DNA of 64,000 nt from an uncultured Shewanella sp. Its GTDB lineage: Bacteria > Pseudomonadota > Gammaproteobacteria > Enterobacterales > Shewanellaceae. The DNA is taken from contig NZ_CANMWS010000031.1 in the NCBI RefSeq assembly GCF_947501665.1, forward strand, positions 16,040 to 80,039, written 5' to 3'. The position numbers and the translations under genes were made by a program. A model generated the notes under the pieces. It was not told the DNA's origin. It did not search any database and saw only the letters and a program-made list of their open reading frames with translations. This document shows positions 16,954 through 25,725 of the stretch, in pieces. Positions within the stretch are counted from its first letter, which is position 1; each line of letters opens with the position of its first letter.

Positions 16954-17844
16954 TTATATTCGATATAGGCGCTCGGCATTGTGTTGCCATATTGCTTGTT
17001 GCTGAGTCTGGTTTAAAGAAGCAATAGCGTTTGACACTAAATCAAACCAATCATCATAGTCATGAAAAAGGCGGTCAACAGGAAAGTTTGATCCAAAAAC
17101 GACTCGCTGCCAGCCAAAGATAGCAATGGCATCTTGGATCATTTGTTGACTGAGAGCTTCGTTCATTGGGTGGTCCAGCATGGCTAACCCTGATAATTTT
17201 ATGGCGGTGTTACTATTTTTTGCGAAGTCGCTTAGATAATATCGCCAACGATCTAGGCTTTTTGAATCGCGTTTAATGGGCATGCCCATGTGATTTAATA
17301 TTATCTGAGTGTGGGGGAATTGCGTGGCCAGTAGGCTAGCTTGAGGTAATTGATAGTCATAACACTGCAAATCAAAAGATAACTGATATTGCGCTAATAG
17401 TGAGAACCCCTTAAGCCATTGCTTATTCCTCATGAGACCATGTTGAGGACACATATTAAATTTGGGGTTGTTGTGCTCATTAATGATTTGTCTGATCCCG
17501 CGAACGTTTTTATATTTCATGTGTTGCTGGATAATGTGTTCAATGTTAGTAGCACTGAGATCGGCATAGAAAACAATGCCACTTGGTAGTGATAACTCAT
17601 CACTTTGGGCTTGAAGCCAAGCGGTTTCCTTTATGGGATCTTGAGTTAAGGCTTGGATATGAACCGATTTCACAATATTGGCTTTTGTTGATGCATGTTT
17701 AAAATCAGAGATGAGAAAATCGACGCATAATGCTTGGTAGTCACCAATCCAGATGTCTTTTGGTTCGTTCAGCAACCAAGGATGGTTCTGCTGCTGTAAA
17801 TCCCATAAATGATGATGACAATCAACAATATTGTGTTTTTGCAT
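16954..17844 (-). CDS. Amidohydrolase-family TIM-barrel protein (COG3618 / lactonase-like)
   Basis: 296 residues from the ATG at 17842-17844 (MQKHNIVDCHHHLWD), which fits the family's usual start just before the HHHLWD metal motif. An in-frame frame extends to 18006 and an ATG at 17853 is an alternative; no start has a clear ribosome site. Motifs: DCHHHLWD, NVRGIRQIIN, LNHMGMP, KLSGLAMLD and VFGSNFPVDRL, as in L-fucono-1,5-lactonase and 2-pyrone-4,6-dicarboxylate lactonase relatives. It probably hydrolyses a sugar or aromatic lactone; substrate unknown. Confidence 0.75.
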   Translation of the reverse strand: MQKHNIVDCHHHLWDLQQQNHPWLLNEPKDIWIGDYQALCVDFLISDFKHASTKANIVKSVHIQALTQDPIKETAWLQAQSDELSLPSGIVFYADLSATNIEHIIQQHMKYKNVRGIRQIINEHNNPKFNMCPQHGLMRNKQWLKGFSLLAQYQLSFDLQCYDYQLPQASLLATQFPHTQIILNHMGMPIKRDSKSLDRWRYYLSDFAKNSNTAIKLSGLAMLDHPMNEALSQQMIQDAIAIFGWQRVVFGSNFPVDRLFHDYDDWFDLVSNAIASLNQTQQQAIWQHNAERLYRI

Positions 17845-18057
17845 GGCTAGCATTAATGATGTAATAATACTAAAGAATAGTAAAAAAGGACTTAAAGTAA
17901 CAGAATTCAGGGTCTTTAAATAAGGTAAAATGAAGCCGCATGGATATAAACGATTTAACCGTTTTATCTTTAAAGCAATGATAGCTTCTTTGATAAAATG
18001 GGACATTTGTTCACTTTAAAAAATAATTTGCGTTATATTAATCTGTCTGGATGAGTG

Positions 18058-18323
18058 TATAGCTAAATCAATATAAAATGATAGTCTCAGAGCAATCAAT
18101 TGAGCGGCAATTTGAGGCGCATTAGTGATGGAATGTAGGCACCTTTCGAGATAATGCAACAAAGAAGTGTCGCTCAAATGAAGCGCCTAACAGGCTGGTT
18201 TAAAAGTGATTTATGCGTTGTTGATTTGTCTTACCGTAGAATGACTATGCTTTTAACCATTCGCCTAGCCTAAATCACTTTTTATTCCAGCTGAGTATGT
18301 CATTTTATATTGATTTAGCTATA
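18058..18323. mobile_element. MITE-like element with 24-bp perfect terminal inverted repeats
   Basis: The 24 bases at 18058-18081 (starting TATAGCTAAATCAATA) are the exact reverse complement of 18300-18323. The 266-bp element carries no ORF. Inside, AAAAGTGATTTA (18202-18213) matches TAAATCACTTTT (18271-18282) as a second, 12-bp inverted repeat. The ends start with TATA, so a TA target duplication (Tc1/IS630-type) is possible. It lies directly upstream of the glycosylase-like gene and reaches to about 37 bases before its start, so it may supply or disrupt the promoter. Confidence 0.75.
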
Positions 18324-18360
18324 TAGTGTTCTGTGGAAAAGGGCTTACAGGAATAAATGC

Positions 18361-18939
18361 ATGGACTCTATTGTGACTTTAAAAGAAAGTGTGGAGCAAT
18401 GTGATCTATGCGCTGCTTGTTTACCTTTAGGGCCTAAGCCTATTATTCAAATGGCATCCGGATCTAAAATTTTAATCGCAGGTCAAGCACCCAGTCAAAA
18501 AGTTCATCATACCGGTATTTTGTTTAATGATGCCAGTGGGGATAGGTTGCGAAGTTGGTTAGGGGTGTCTAAAGAGACGTTTTATGATGAAAATCAGTTT
18601 GCGATCCTTCCTATGGGGTTTTGCTATCCAGGTAAAGGGAGCTCAGGAGATTTACCGCCAAGAATGGAATGTGCCATTAAATGGCGAGCTGGTTTATTGG
18701 AAGCTCTCAGGCATATTCAGCTAACGATTGTATTAGGTCAGTATGCCATGGCTTATCATTTACCCAGTGATAATTTGGGGGTGACGCAAAGGGTAGCTAA
18801 TTGGCAACAATATTGGCCAAGGGTGATCCCATTACCGCATCCGAGCCCTAGAAACAATCCCTGGCTTAAACGTCATCCTTGGTTTGAAGAAGAAGTATTA
18901 CCGAGTTTGAAAGTAAGAGTTCAAACGATATTAACTTGA
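18361..18939 (+). CDS. Uracil-DNA glycosylase superfamily protein
   Basis: 192 residues, with AGGA 9 bases before the ATG. It shows the UDG-superfamily layout of the COG1573-like group: a Cys-x2-Cys-x2-Cys start (CDLCAAC), the active-site-like stretch ILIAGQAPSQKVHHTGILFND, ILPMGFCYPGKG in the middle, and the C-terminal loop PLPHPSPRNNPWLKRHPWFE. Proteins of this type remove uracil or act on small nucleobase substrates. The first two cysteines alone do not prove an iron-sulfur cluster. The MITE-like element ends 37 bases upstream. Confidence 0.8.
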   Translation: MDSIVTLKESVEQCDLCAACLPLGPKPIIQMASGSKILIAGQAPSQKVHHTGILFNDASGDRLRSWLGVSKETFYDENQFAILPMGFCYPGKGSSGDLPPRMECAIKWRAGLLEALRHIQLTIVLGQYAMAYHLPSDNLGVTQRVANWQQYWPRVIPLPHPSPRNNPWLKRHPWFEEEVLPSLKVRVQTILT

Positions 18940-19186
18940 TGATAATAATTTAACTGAGTAAAAGTAAAAGTTAAATTGTTTTAATTAATGCTTCATGTTA
19001 ATTAATTTGTGCTTTTTAGTCTATCAAGTTTTACATAAGATTCAATCACTATGATATTTACTGATATTATGTAAATTATTCTTGTTTTTAATATTTATTT
19101 ATATGTGTATGTTTTTTTAATAGATAACATTAACTCTAATTAATATATTGGTGACACAACTTAAGCGATATATGTGTGCATTCCGA

Positions 19187-19669
19187 ATGAATAGAAGTGT
19201 GCAAGCCATAAAACAATTTTCTCAAACTTATGATCTCGATGAACTCTCTTTTAATGAGGATAATTATTTCTGTCTCATTTTAGAAGAAAAATACAGATTA
19301 CATTTTCAGATGAATGATGATAAAGATTATTTGACGGTTTTCTCAGAGGTGATTAATTTACAAGGATATAAAGAATATCAAATTTTTAAGACACTGCTTC
19401 AAGCAAACTACTTTGGAATGGAAACAAACCAATTTCATTTTGGATTGAGTCCAACGAATGAACATTTAATATTGTTTAAGCGATTCCATGATGAACTCAT
19501 TGATTTTGATGCATTATCATTAATTATTGAATCTTTGGTAGAAGCAATAGAGTACTGGTTTAAAAAATTAACAGAGGAGGAGCAAATTACTTCGTCTTCC
19601 ACCTCTACTTCTATAACGAGCTCTAGACCTGAACGATTTAATGTCATGCAAGCGAGTAACCGGATCTAG
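19187..19669 (+). CDS. Type III secretion chaperone-like protein (CesT family)
   Basis: 160 residues from ATG 19187 (MNRSVQAIKQFSQTYDLDELSFNEDNYFCLILEEKYRLHF), which best matches the usual CesT/Tir-chaperone start. ATG 19172 and a TTG/GTG at 19148-19153 are possible alternatives, and none has a strong ribosome site. Features: acidic and small, an N-terminal amphipathic helix, paired beta strands, LLQANYFGMETNQFHFGLSPTNEHLILFKRF (the L-x-x-N-x-x-x-x-x-x-x-x-x-x-G-x-x-x-x-x-x-x-x-L core of the family) and an acidic C-terminal helix, then a Ser/Thr tail. It should hold the N-terminus of the protein encoded 27 bases downstream. Confidence 0.65.
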   Translation: MNRSVQAIKQFSQTYDLDELSFNEDNYFCLILEEKYRLHFQMNDDKDYLTVFSEVINLQGYKEYQIFKTLLQANYFGMETNQFHFGLSPTNEHLILFKRFHDELIDFDALSLIIESLVEAIEYWFKKLTEEEQITSSSTSTSITSSRPERFNVMQASNRI

Positions 19670-19696
19670 CCTGTATTAATTTCAAGAGATATAATT

Positions 19697-21070
19697 ATGC
19701 CAAGTACCAGCTTTAATACGAATACAGTGACAAATATTCCTGTTGAAAAATTTTTTAAACTTGAAGGCAATTCTAATAACAGAATTGAAATCGATAAAAA
19801 AGATATGTCCCCTCAGGTTTCATCAAAGTTTACAACAAGTAAGGGATCGTTTTTGTTAGCTAGACAAGGAACTTATCAATCTGAAAATGAATTATCCCAT
19901 ATACAATTTGCTGGTTCAATGAAGAATAAATATGGTGATGAAGGCGTTATAGCGACTAAACAATTGAAAGGAAAGCAAGATAATGGAAACCGATTATGCA
20001 AAAAGGACATTAAATTTGCCCATCAAAATATTGATGAAATAAAGTTGAATAAAGAGCAATTTATTAAAAAGCAAAATCAGTTTATTAATGTTGGTAAAGA
20101 CCCTAGATTAGCAGCTATATTTGACGGAGAATCATCGATAACCAGTAAGGTCAAAAATAAGCTATCCAATAAAGGATTGAATAAAGTTATTCCTAAAATT
20201 GATAATATTCCTGTGGTAAAATTTGGATTGAATATTGGTAGTATGATTACTGATTCTAATGAATCTCATCGTGAACACGGTGTTTATAATGTACTCAAAC
20301 GTCCTGACATGGAGAATCATCTGGGTAAGTTTATTGCAAATAAACTCGATAAAAATCATATGATGACTGCTGAGAAAACGGCGATTAAAACAACCTCTGG
20401 TATTGTTGCTGTAGGGGGAGTGGCATCGGGCGGGGTTGTGTCTGTCGGCGGATTGATGGTGTCCCATCTTGTTGGTCATGGCATACATAAAACTATCGAA
20501 GGGAAGTTGGCGCTTAAAGTGGGCAATATGGTCCAGAATAAATCTGAAAAAACAGGGATTTCTAAGGTACCTTCTGATAATTTAAATAAAAAGCCCGATG
20601 TGACTTCTTTGCCAAGAATTGAAATAAATGATTCAAAGGGTTATCGATATCATGAATTGGAAAAAACTGACAATATTATTAAACTGTTAGCTTATTTAGG
20701 GCCCTGTGAAGAAAAAGACATTACTCAATTAGAGGAGACATTTCCGGGTATCAAAGCGGGTGAAAAAGCGAGACTAGAACTTAAGCGAGAGCTGGGTTCT
20801 CTTCCTGATGAAAATTTGATTGTAGGAAAAAAATCATCGACACCAGAGTCAGATAAAATATTGAAGAAGATGATGGGTTCCAGTTCAAGTCGCTTAGCAA
20901 ACTTCTTATGGGAGGTTAAAACAGGGGATTATTTGGTTAACCCTAAATATACAGTAAACTCTGATGAATATAAAATGGCCTCTCAGGTTCATAAGGATTT
21001 TGAATCTACTGGTGGAGTTCCTAGTGCGTTACACTTGCTTTTATTGGCAGAAGGTTTAATCAAAGTGTAG
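19697..21070 (+). CDS. Putative type III secreted effector / substrate of the CesT-like chaperone
   Basis: 457 residues, polar and Lys/Asn-rich, without a Sec signal. The N-terminus (MPSTSFNTNTVTN...) is Ser/Thr/Asn-rich, as in type III substrates. Residues about 235-262 form a long Gly/Val-rich hydrophobic stretch (TSGIVAVGGVASGGVVSVGG) that could insert in a membrane. The C-terminal part (about 320-457) is predicted helical and has no motif I recognise. Base composition is lower in GC than the flanking housekeeping genes, consistent with acquisition. Role as a secreted effector is inferred from pairing and composition. Confidence 0.5.
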   Translation: MPSTSFNTNTVTNIPVEKFFKLEGNSNNRIEIDKKDMSPQVSSKFTTSKGSFLLARQGTYQSENELSHIQFAGSMKNKYGDEGVIATKQLKGKQDNGNRLCKKDIKFAHQNIDEIKLNKEQFIKKQNQFINVGKDPRLAAIFDGESSITSKVKNKLSNKGLNKVIPKIDNIPVVKFGLNIGSMITDSNESHREHGVYNVLKRPDMENHLGKFIANKLDKNHMMTAEKTAIKTTSGIVAVGGVASGGVVSVGGLMVSHLVGHGIHKTIEGKLALKVGNMVQNKSEKTGISKVPSDNLNKKPDVTSLPRIEINDSKGYRYHELEKTDNIIKLLAYLGPCEEKDITQLEETFPGIKAGEKARLELKRELGSLPDENLIVGKKSSTPESDKILKKMMGSSSSRLANFLWEVKTGDYLVNPKYTVNSDEYKMASQVHKDFESTGGVPSALHLLLLAEGLIKV

Positions 21071-21085
21071 AGAGGCTTAGCGTAT

Positions 21086-21119
21086 ATTAATAAGAGCAAA
21101 TGGAATTGCGCTTATTAAT
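21086..21119. terminator. Hairpin after the second effector-like gene
   Basis: ATTAATAAG (21086-21094) pairs with CTTATTAAT (21111-21119), with an inner GCAA/TTGC pairing. No T-run follows on the plus strand, so termination strength is uncertain. Confidence 0.4.
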
Positions 21120-21132
21120 TGATGTCTGGGCA

Positions 21133-21600
21133 TTAACCATGATTATTGCGTTTTTTTTCGGCTAATATTTTCGTGATGAGCCATCGACCGCTGCTCAATT
21201 CTAATGTCACACTGCGATCATCAATCCACGTTTGATTGTTCTTTATGCCATACAATTTAACCGTAATCACTCGACTTTGTTCATATTGACTAAATAATTC
21301 GGGATCCGGTGTCACTATCTCTATGGTGACTTGGGTTAATGATAAGTTGAGTAAATGCCTTTGAACACTTGAAACAATAGCATAATGCTTGAGTAAAGAT
21401 TGTAATGCGGGGCTGGCATATTGCTGCGCTTGATAAAGATCTTTTTGAATGTAAATGGCGTTAAAAAAAGCTAGAGTTGTGTCTTCAGCCTCTGATTGAT
21501 GTGAAGAAAAGAAGGAAAGGGGTGATAATATGGAGGCATGTTTAATATCACAAGCTGTTAGTAAATATAACATAGTTAAAACAACAAAGGCTGTTCGCAT
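21133..21600 (-). CDS. Small lipoprotein of unknown function
   Basis: 155 residues. The signal peptide ends in lipobox LLTAC (Cys17), so the protein is probably membrane-anchored in the periplasm. The mature part has an amphipathic helix (DTTLAFFNAIYIQKDLYQAQQYASPALQSLLKHY) followed by strands ending in a Trp (SSGRWLITKIL), which resembles the NTF2-like fold of many periplasmic lipoproteins. I do not recognise a named family. It stands alone between the effector-like gene and the pta region. Confidence 0.7.
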   Translation of the reverse strand: MRTAFVVLTMLYLLTACDIKHASILSPLSFFSSHQSEAEDTTLAFFNAIYIQKDLYQAQQYASPALQSLLKHYAIVSSVQRHLLNLSLTQVTIEIVTPDPELFSQYEQSRVITVKLYGIKNNQTWIDDRSVTLELSSGRWLITKILAEKKRNNHG

Positions 21601-22033
21601 AACCTATCCGTTGAGCTGAATGGTTTCTTGAAGCAGTATGCAGTTTATTTTTTTTATTTTCAATAATTCATTCATTATTAATATGTTATATTATATCTAT
21701 AGTGATTTATTCTGTTTGGCAAGTGCATTATTATGAATAAATCATTTTTACCTATTGACAATAAAGTTTGATTCAGTCGTATCTATACTATTGCAAGTTA
21801 AAGGTTATCCACAAAATCTGTGGACAAGTGTGTTGAAGACTTTTTTTATTTACTTTAACTTATTGAATGTAAGCAATTAATTCTTATTGGTCATTTTTTA
21901 ACGTCTTATCGTTTTTCACGTATAAGTCTTTTTTTGTGTGTTTTTTACTCTCCCAAAATGCCTTAAAGTCAGTTATCCACAGCATCAAGCCTCTGTATCA
22001 ATGACAGAGGCTTGATGCTTAATTTAGCCTGTT
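21601..22033. other. Intergenic region with DnaA-box-like motifs and a strong hairpin
   Basis: AT-rich and without an ORF. Three 9-mers match or nearly match the DnaA box: TTATCCACA at 21805-21813 and 21973-21981, and TGTGGACAA (reverse strand TTGTCCACA) at 21819-21827. A 15-bp perfect hairpin (21982-21996 with 22004-22018, 7-base loop) begins 16 bases after the pta stop and is probably its 3'-end structure, though no T-run follows on the minus strand. Confidence 0.5.
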
Positions 22034-24175
22034 TTATGAATGTTGTGATGCTTGTATCGCGGTTAGGGCAATGGTATAGACTATATCGTCAACTAAAGCG
22101 CCTCGTGATAAATCGTTAACGGGTTTTCTCATTCCTTGAAGCATGGGGCCAATACTGATGAGCTCAGCACTACGTTGAACCGCTTTATAAGTTGTGTTTC
22201 CTGTATTTAAATCAGGGAATACAAAGACAGTGGCTTGACCGGCTACTGGACTATCGGGTGCTTTAGAACGTGCCACGTTTGGCATCACTGCTGCATCATA
22301 TTGCAAAGGACCATCAATGATGAGCTCTGGGCGTTTTTGTTTGGCAATACGAGTGGCCTCTCGGACTTTATCAACATCATCTCCAGTACCAGAGCGGCCA
22401 GTTGAGTAACTGATCATGGCGACTTTAGGTTCAATACCAAATGCTTTAGCTGAATCGGCGGATTGAATGGCAATATCAGCCAGTTGCTCTGCATTAGGAT
22501 CAGGATTAATGGCGCAATCACCATAGACTAAGACTTGATCGGGCATCAACATAAAGAAAATAGAAGACACTAAACTGGAACCGGGTGCCGTTTTAATAAG
22601 CTGCAATGGAGGACGAATAGTGTGGGCTGTGGTGTTCACGGCGCCAGAGACAATGCCGTCAACTTCATCTTGTGCCAGCATCATAGTCCCTAGCACCATG
22701 TTATCTTCTAATTGCTCACGAGCGACGACTTCAGTTAAGCCTTTGTGACGACGAAGTTCAACCATGGGCGCCACGTATTGATTGCGGACGACATTGGGTT
22801 CAATCACCTCAACGCCTTCACCTAATGTCACACCTTGTTGTTTAGCGATGCGATGAATTTCTTCCTTTTGACCTAATAACACACAACGTGCGATACCTCG
22901 CTCAGCGCAGATTGAAGCAGCTTTGATGGTACGAGGATCGCTGCCTTCCGGTAAGACGACGGTTTTTTGGGCGGCGCGAGCCAGTTCTGTTAATTTGTAA
23001 CGGAAAGCGGGTGGTGACAATCTATGTTCGCGAGGGACGTTTTTGGTGACACTTTCAACCCAATCTTGATCAATATGACTCGCTACAAACTCTTGTACTT
23101 GCTCAATGCGTACAGCATCATTAACAGGCACTTCATGATCGAAACGTTGTATGTTTAATGAAGTCTGCCAAGTATTAGTGTCAATCAAAAAGACAGGCAA
23201 TCCAGTGTCAAAGGCTTGTTGGCAGAGTTGCATAATCTCTGGCTCAGGTTGATAACTCCCCGTGAGTAACAGTGCGCCAATTTTGATGCCATTCATAGCG
23301 GCAAGACATGCAGAAACAATGACATCAGAGCGATCGCCTGAGGTCACCAGTAATGAATCGGTTTGAATATGGGTGACCATATTGGGCAAGCTGCGGGCGC
23401 AAAAAGTGACTTTACGCAGTCTACGGGTATCCATTTCGCCAGCATTGAGCACTTTGGCGTTTAAATGGTGGGCTAAATCAGATGCGCGAGGAGCCACTAA
23501 ATCCAGACTGTAAGGGACGCTACCTAAAATACGTACTGCGCTGGTTGTTGGAAGAATGAAGGCTTCTTTTGGGTGCTCGTCACTGAGGCTTTGATGATCA
23601 AAGACCTCAGATAAATCTGGGCGAGTATGGCCATCCTCATCGACGGGCGCATTAATTTTGTTAATAATCGCGCCAATTAAGCGCTTATTTTTATTGCCGC
23701 CCCATGCGTTATGAGCAATTTCAAGACGGTTGGTCAGTTCGATGGGGGTCTCAGTACCTGGGGTCGCAACAAAAATAATATCCGCATCCAATGATTGGGC
23801 AATGGCGTAATTGATATCACTGGAAAAGGGGTGGTTGCGGGTTTGCACTAACCCTTCAATGATCATTGTCTCACTGTTATCGGTAGCTTGTGAAGCTCGA
23901 GCAATGATTTGTTCCATCAACACGTCTGTTTGATCTAAACGAATTAAATGCTCAGCATGCGCCATAGTAAAAGGCTCAATGGGATTAATCGTCGGTGATT
24001 GGCTTAAAATCGTGGTTGAGCGTTCCGGGGTGGTGTCCCCTAATCGTTGTTGGGCGATAGGCTTGAAAAAACGGACCTTAATTCCCTGATGTGCTAATGC
24101 GCGTACTAACCCCAAGCTAATGGAAGTCAGACCCACGCTGGTACCGACAGGGATTAGCATGATGTTGCGAGACAT
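22034..24175 (-). CDS. pta: Phosphate acetyltransferase (long, three-domain form)
   Basis: 713 residues from the ATG at 24173-24175, where MSRNIMLIPVGTSVGLTS matches the family start and AAGAGG lies 6-7 bases upstream. The frame continues to 24196 but lacks that support. It converts acetyl-CoA and phosphate to acetyl phosphate. Domains: N-terminal P-loop-like AAA/BioD-type (about 1-230), middle DRTGG domain (about 235-350) and C-terminal phosphotransacetylase (about 390-713) with VVLPEGSDPRTIKAA, VAMISYSTGRSGTG and GPLQYDAA. It lies downstream of ackA on the same strand, so ackA-pta is probably one operon for acetate production. Confidence 0.95.
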   Translation of the reverse strand: MSRNIMLIPVGTSVGLTSISLGLVRALAHQGIKVRFFKPIAQQRLGDTTPERSTTILSQSPTINPIEPFTMAHAEHLIRLDQTDVLMEQIIARASQATDNSETMIIEGLVQTRNHPFSSDINYAIAQSLDADIIFVATPGTETPIELTNRLEIAHNAWGGNKNKRLIGAIINKINAPVDEDGHTRPDLSEVFDHQSLSDEHPKEAFILPTTSAVRILGSVPYSLDLVAPRASDLAHHLNAKVLNAGEMDTRRLRKVTFCARSLPNMVTHIQTDSLLVTSGDRSDVIVSACLAAMNGIKIGALLLTGSYQPEPEIMQLCQQAFDTGLPVFLIDTNTWQTSLNIQRFDHEVPVNDAVRIEQVQEFVASHIDQDWVESVTKNVPREHRLSPPAFRYKLTELARAAQKTVVLPEGSDPRTIKAASICAERGIARCVLLGQKEEIHRIAKQQGVTLGEGVEVIEPNVVRNQYVAPMVELRRHKGLTEVVAREQLEDNMVLGTMMLAQDEVDGIVSGAVNTTAHTIRPPLQLIKTAPGSSLVSSIFFMLMPDQVLVYGDCAINPDPNAEQLADIAIQSADSAKAFGIEPKVAMISYSTGRSGTGDDVDKVREATRIAKQKRPELIIDGPLQYDAAVMPNVARSKAPDSPVAGQATVFVFPDLNTGNTTYKAVQRSAELISIGPMLQGMRKPVNDLSRGALVDDIVYTIALTAIQASQHS

Positions 24176-24308
24176 ATAAACCTCTTTTTGACTCAATGTG
24201 ATGAGCCTGTCTAGTTGTTAATCATATTGTCCCTAGCTCATGATTTTTGATAAAACTTAGGGATAAATGTAAAAATAGGTGCTTGTTTATAAGAGTGCAA
24301 TGGACCTT

Positions 24309-24357
24309 AGTGCACTTTTTACGTCAGTGTTCTTTTACATGAGTGCTCTTTTACGTG
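24309..24357. repeat. Three tandem 16-17-bp units overlapping the ackA stop
   Basis: AGTGCACTTTTTACGTC (24309-24325), AGTGTTCTTTTACATG (24326-24341) and AGTGCTCTTTTACGTG (24342-24357), followed by another AGTGC. The ackA stop codon (reverse of TTA at 24351-24353) lies in the third unit. The first unit also forms a hairpin with AAGAGTGCA at about 24290-24298. Confidence 0.6.
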
Positions 24358-25544
24358 AGTGCAATGGCATCTTGTGCAATCACCCATTCTTCATTAGTAG
24401 GGATCACCATGGCAACCGGGCTTTTGTCTGTGGTGATCACACCTTGCTGACCAAAGCGCGCGGCCTGATTGCGTTTATTGTCAATGTCAAAGTTAAAAAT
24501 GGCTAATGCATCTAGGACTTTTTTGCGGATCACATCGGAATTTTCACCAATGCCGCCAGTAAAGACCACAGCGTCGAGACGAGTGAGGGGAACGGTATAA
24601 GAAGCAATATACTTGGCTAAACGATAGCAGAATATCTCAAGTGCTAAAGTGGCACCTTTATGACCTGCTTCATAGCCTTCTTCAATACCTCGGCAGTCAT
24701 TGGTGAGCTCAGAGATCCCAAGTAGGCCACTTTTGTTATTTAATAATGTGTTGACTTCATCTAAGGTGTAGCCTAAGCGATTGACTAAGTGAAAAATAAT
24801 GGAAGGATCTAGATCGCCACAACGCGTTCCCATCACTAAACCTTCTAGTGGGGTAAGACCCATAGAGGTATCGACACTTTTCCCTCCTTTGATAGCCGTG
24901 ACGGAGGCACCGTTACCGAGATGAGCACAGATAATATTGGTGTCATCAATGGGTTTATTGAGCACCTTGGCGGCCTCTTGACTAACAAATAGATGACTCG
25001 TGCCATGCATACCATAGCGACGAATAGCGTTATCTCGATAAAGGGCATAAGGTAAGGCATAAATATAGGCTTTTTCAGGCATGGTTTGATGAAAAGCGGT
25101 ATCAAATACAGCTACTTGTGGTAAATCCGGAAAAGAAGCTTGTGCGGTGCGAATACCAATTAAATGCGCTGGATTATGTAATGGTGCTAGACTGGCGCAA
25201 TCCTCTATACCTTGGATCACAGCATCATCAATGCGTACCGATTGGGTAAATTTCTCTCCACCGTGTACGACTCGGTGACCAATCGCTTGAATTTGGCTTG
25301 CTAAATTAGGATCTTGTTTCAGGATATGATTAACAATATAGGCAATGGCTTCTTTGTGTGCGCTCATGGCACCTAAGCTTGCTTCTTGTTTAACGCCTGC
25401 GACTTTCCATTTAATCCTAGCTTCTTCTAAGCCGAAACATTCAGCTAGGCCTGAAATTTTATCTTCGCCGTTATTGGCGTCAATGATGGCAAATTTAAGG
25501 GAGGAGCTACCACAGTTGAGCACCAATACGAGTTTGTTTGACAT
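24351..25544 (-). CDS. ackA: Acetate kinase
   Basis: 397 residues, the usual length. It makes acetate and ATP from acetyl phosphate and ADP. ASKHA-fold signatures: VLVLNCGSSSLKFAI at the N-terminus, VVHGGEKFTQSV, MPEKAYIYALPYALYRDNAIRRYGMHGTSH, HLGNGASVTAI, TPLEGLVMGTRCGDLDPS and VFTGGIGENS near the C-terminus. Upstream of pta with a 175-base gap holding the tandem repeats. With Pfl it completes the pyruvate to acetate route. Confidence 0.97.
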   Translation of the reverse strand: MSNKLVLVLNCGSSSLKFAIIDANNGEDKISGLAECFGLEEARIKWKVAGVKQEASLGAMSAHKEAIAYIVNHILKQDPNLASQIQAIGHRVVHGGEKFTQSVRIDDAVIQGIEDCASLAPLHNPAHLIGIRTAQASFPDLPQVAVFDTAFHQTMPEKAYIYALPYALYRDNAIRRYGMHGTSHLFVSQEAAKVLNKPIDDTNIICAHLGNGASVTAIKGGKSVDTSMGLTPLEGLVMGTRCGDLDPSIIFHLVNRLGYTLDEVNTLLNNKSGLLGISELTNDCRGIEEGYEAGHKGATLALEIFCYRLAKYIASYTVPLTRLDAVVFTGGIGENSDVIRKKVLDALAIFNFDIDNKRNQAARFGQQGVITTDKSPVAMVIPTNEEWVIAQDAIALT

Positions 25545-25725
25545 GGTTATACCTTACGCATAAATCGTGAACTTAGGTTCACAGAGTATAATGACTTCTT
25601 CTCCATTTAAGGTTGAAGTCTCGAAAACAGATCTCAGGCAAAAAGCTTCCCTATTATTGTGCTTGGGAGTCGTTATGAGCCTGTGCTAAAATTAAAGGCA
25701 GTCTAGTCAGTTGTTAGGTGCCTTT

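Noticed and set aside
16680..17027. Two open frames (minus 16680-16913 and plus 16782-17027) upstream of the radical SAM gene
   Set aside because: They overlap each other and the amidohydrolase end, lack ribosome sites and have no protein-like pattern; treated as chance open frames.
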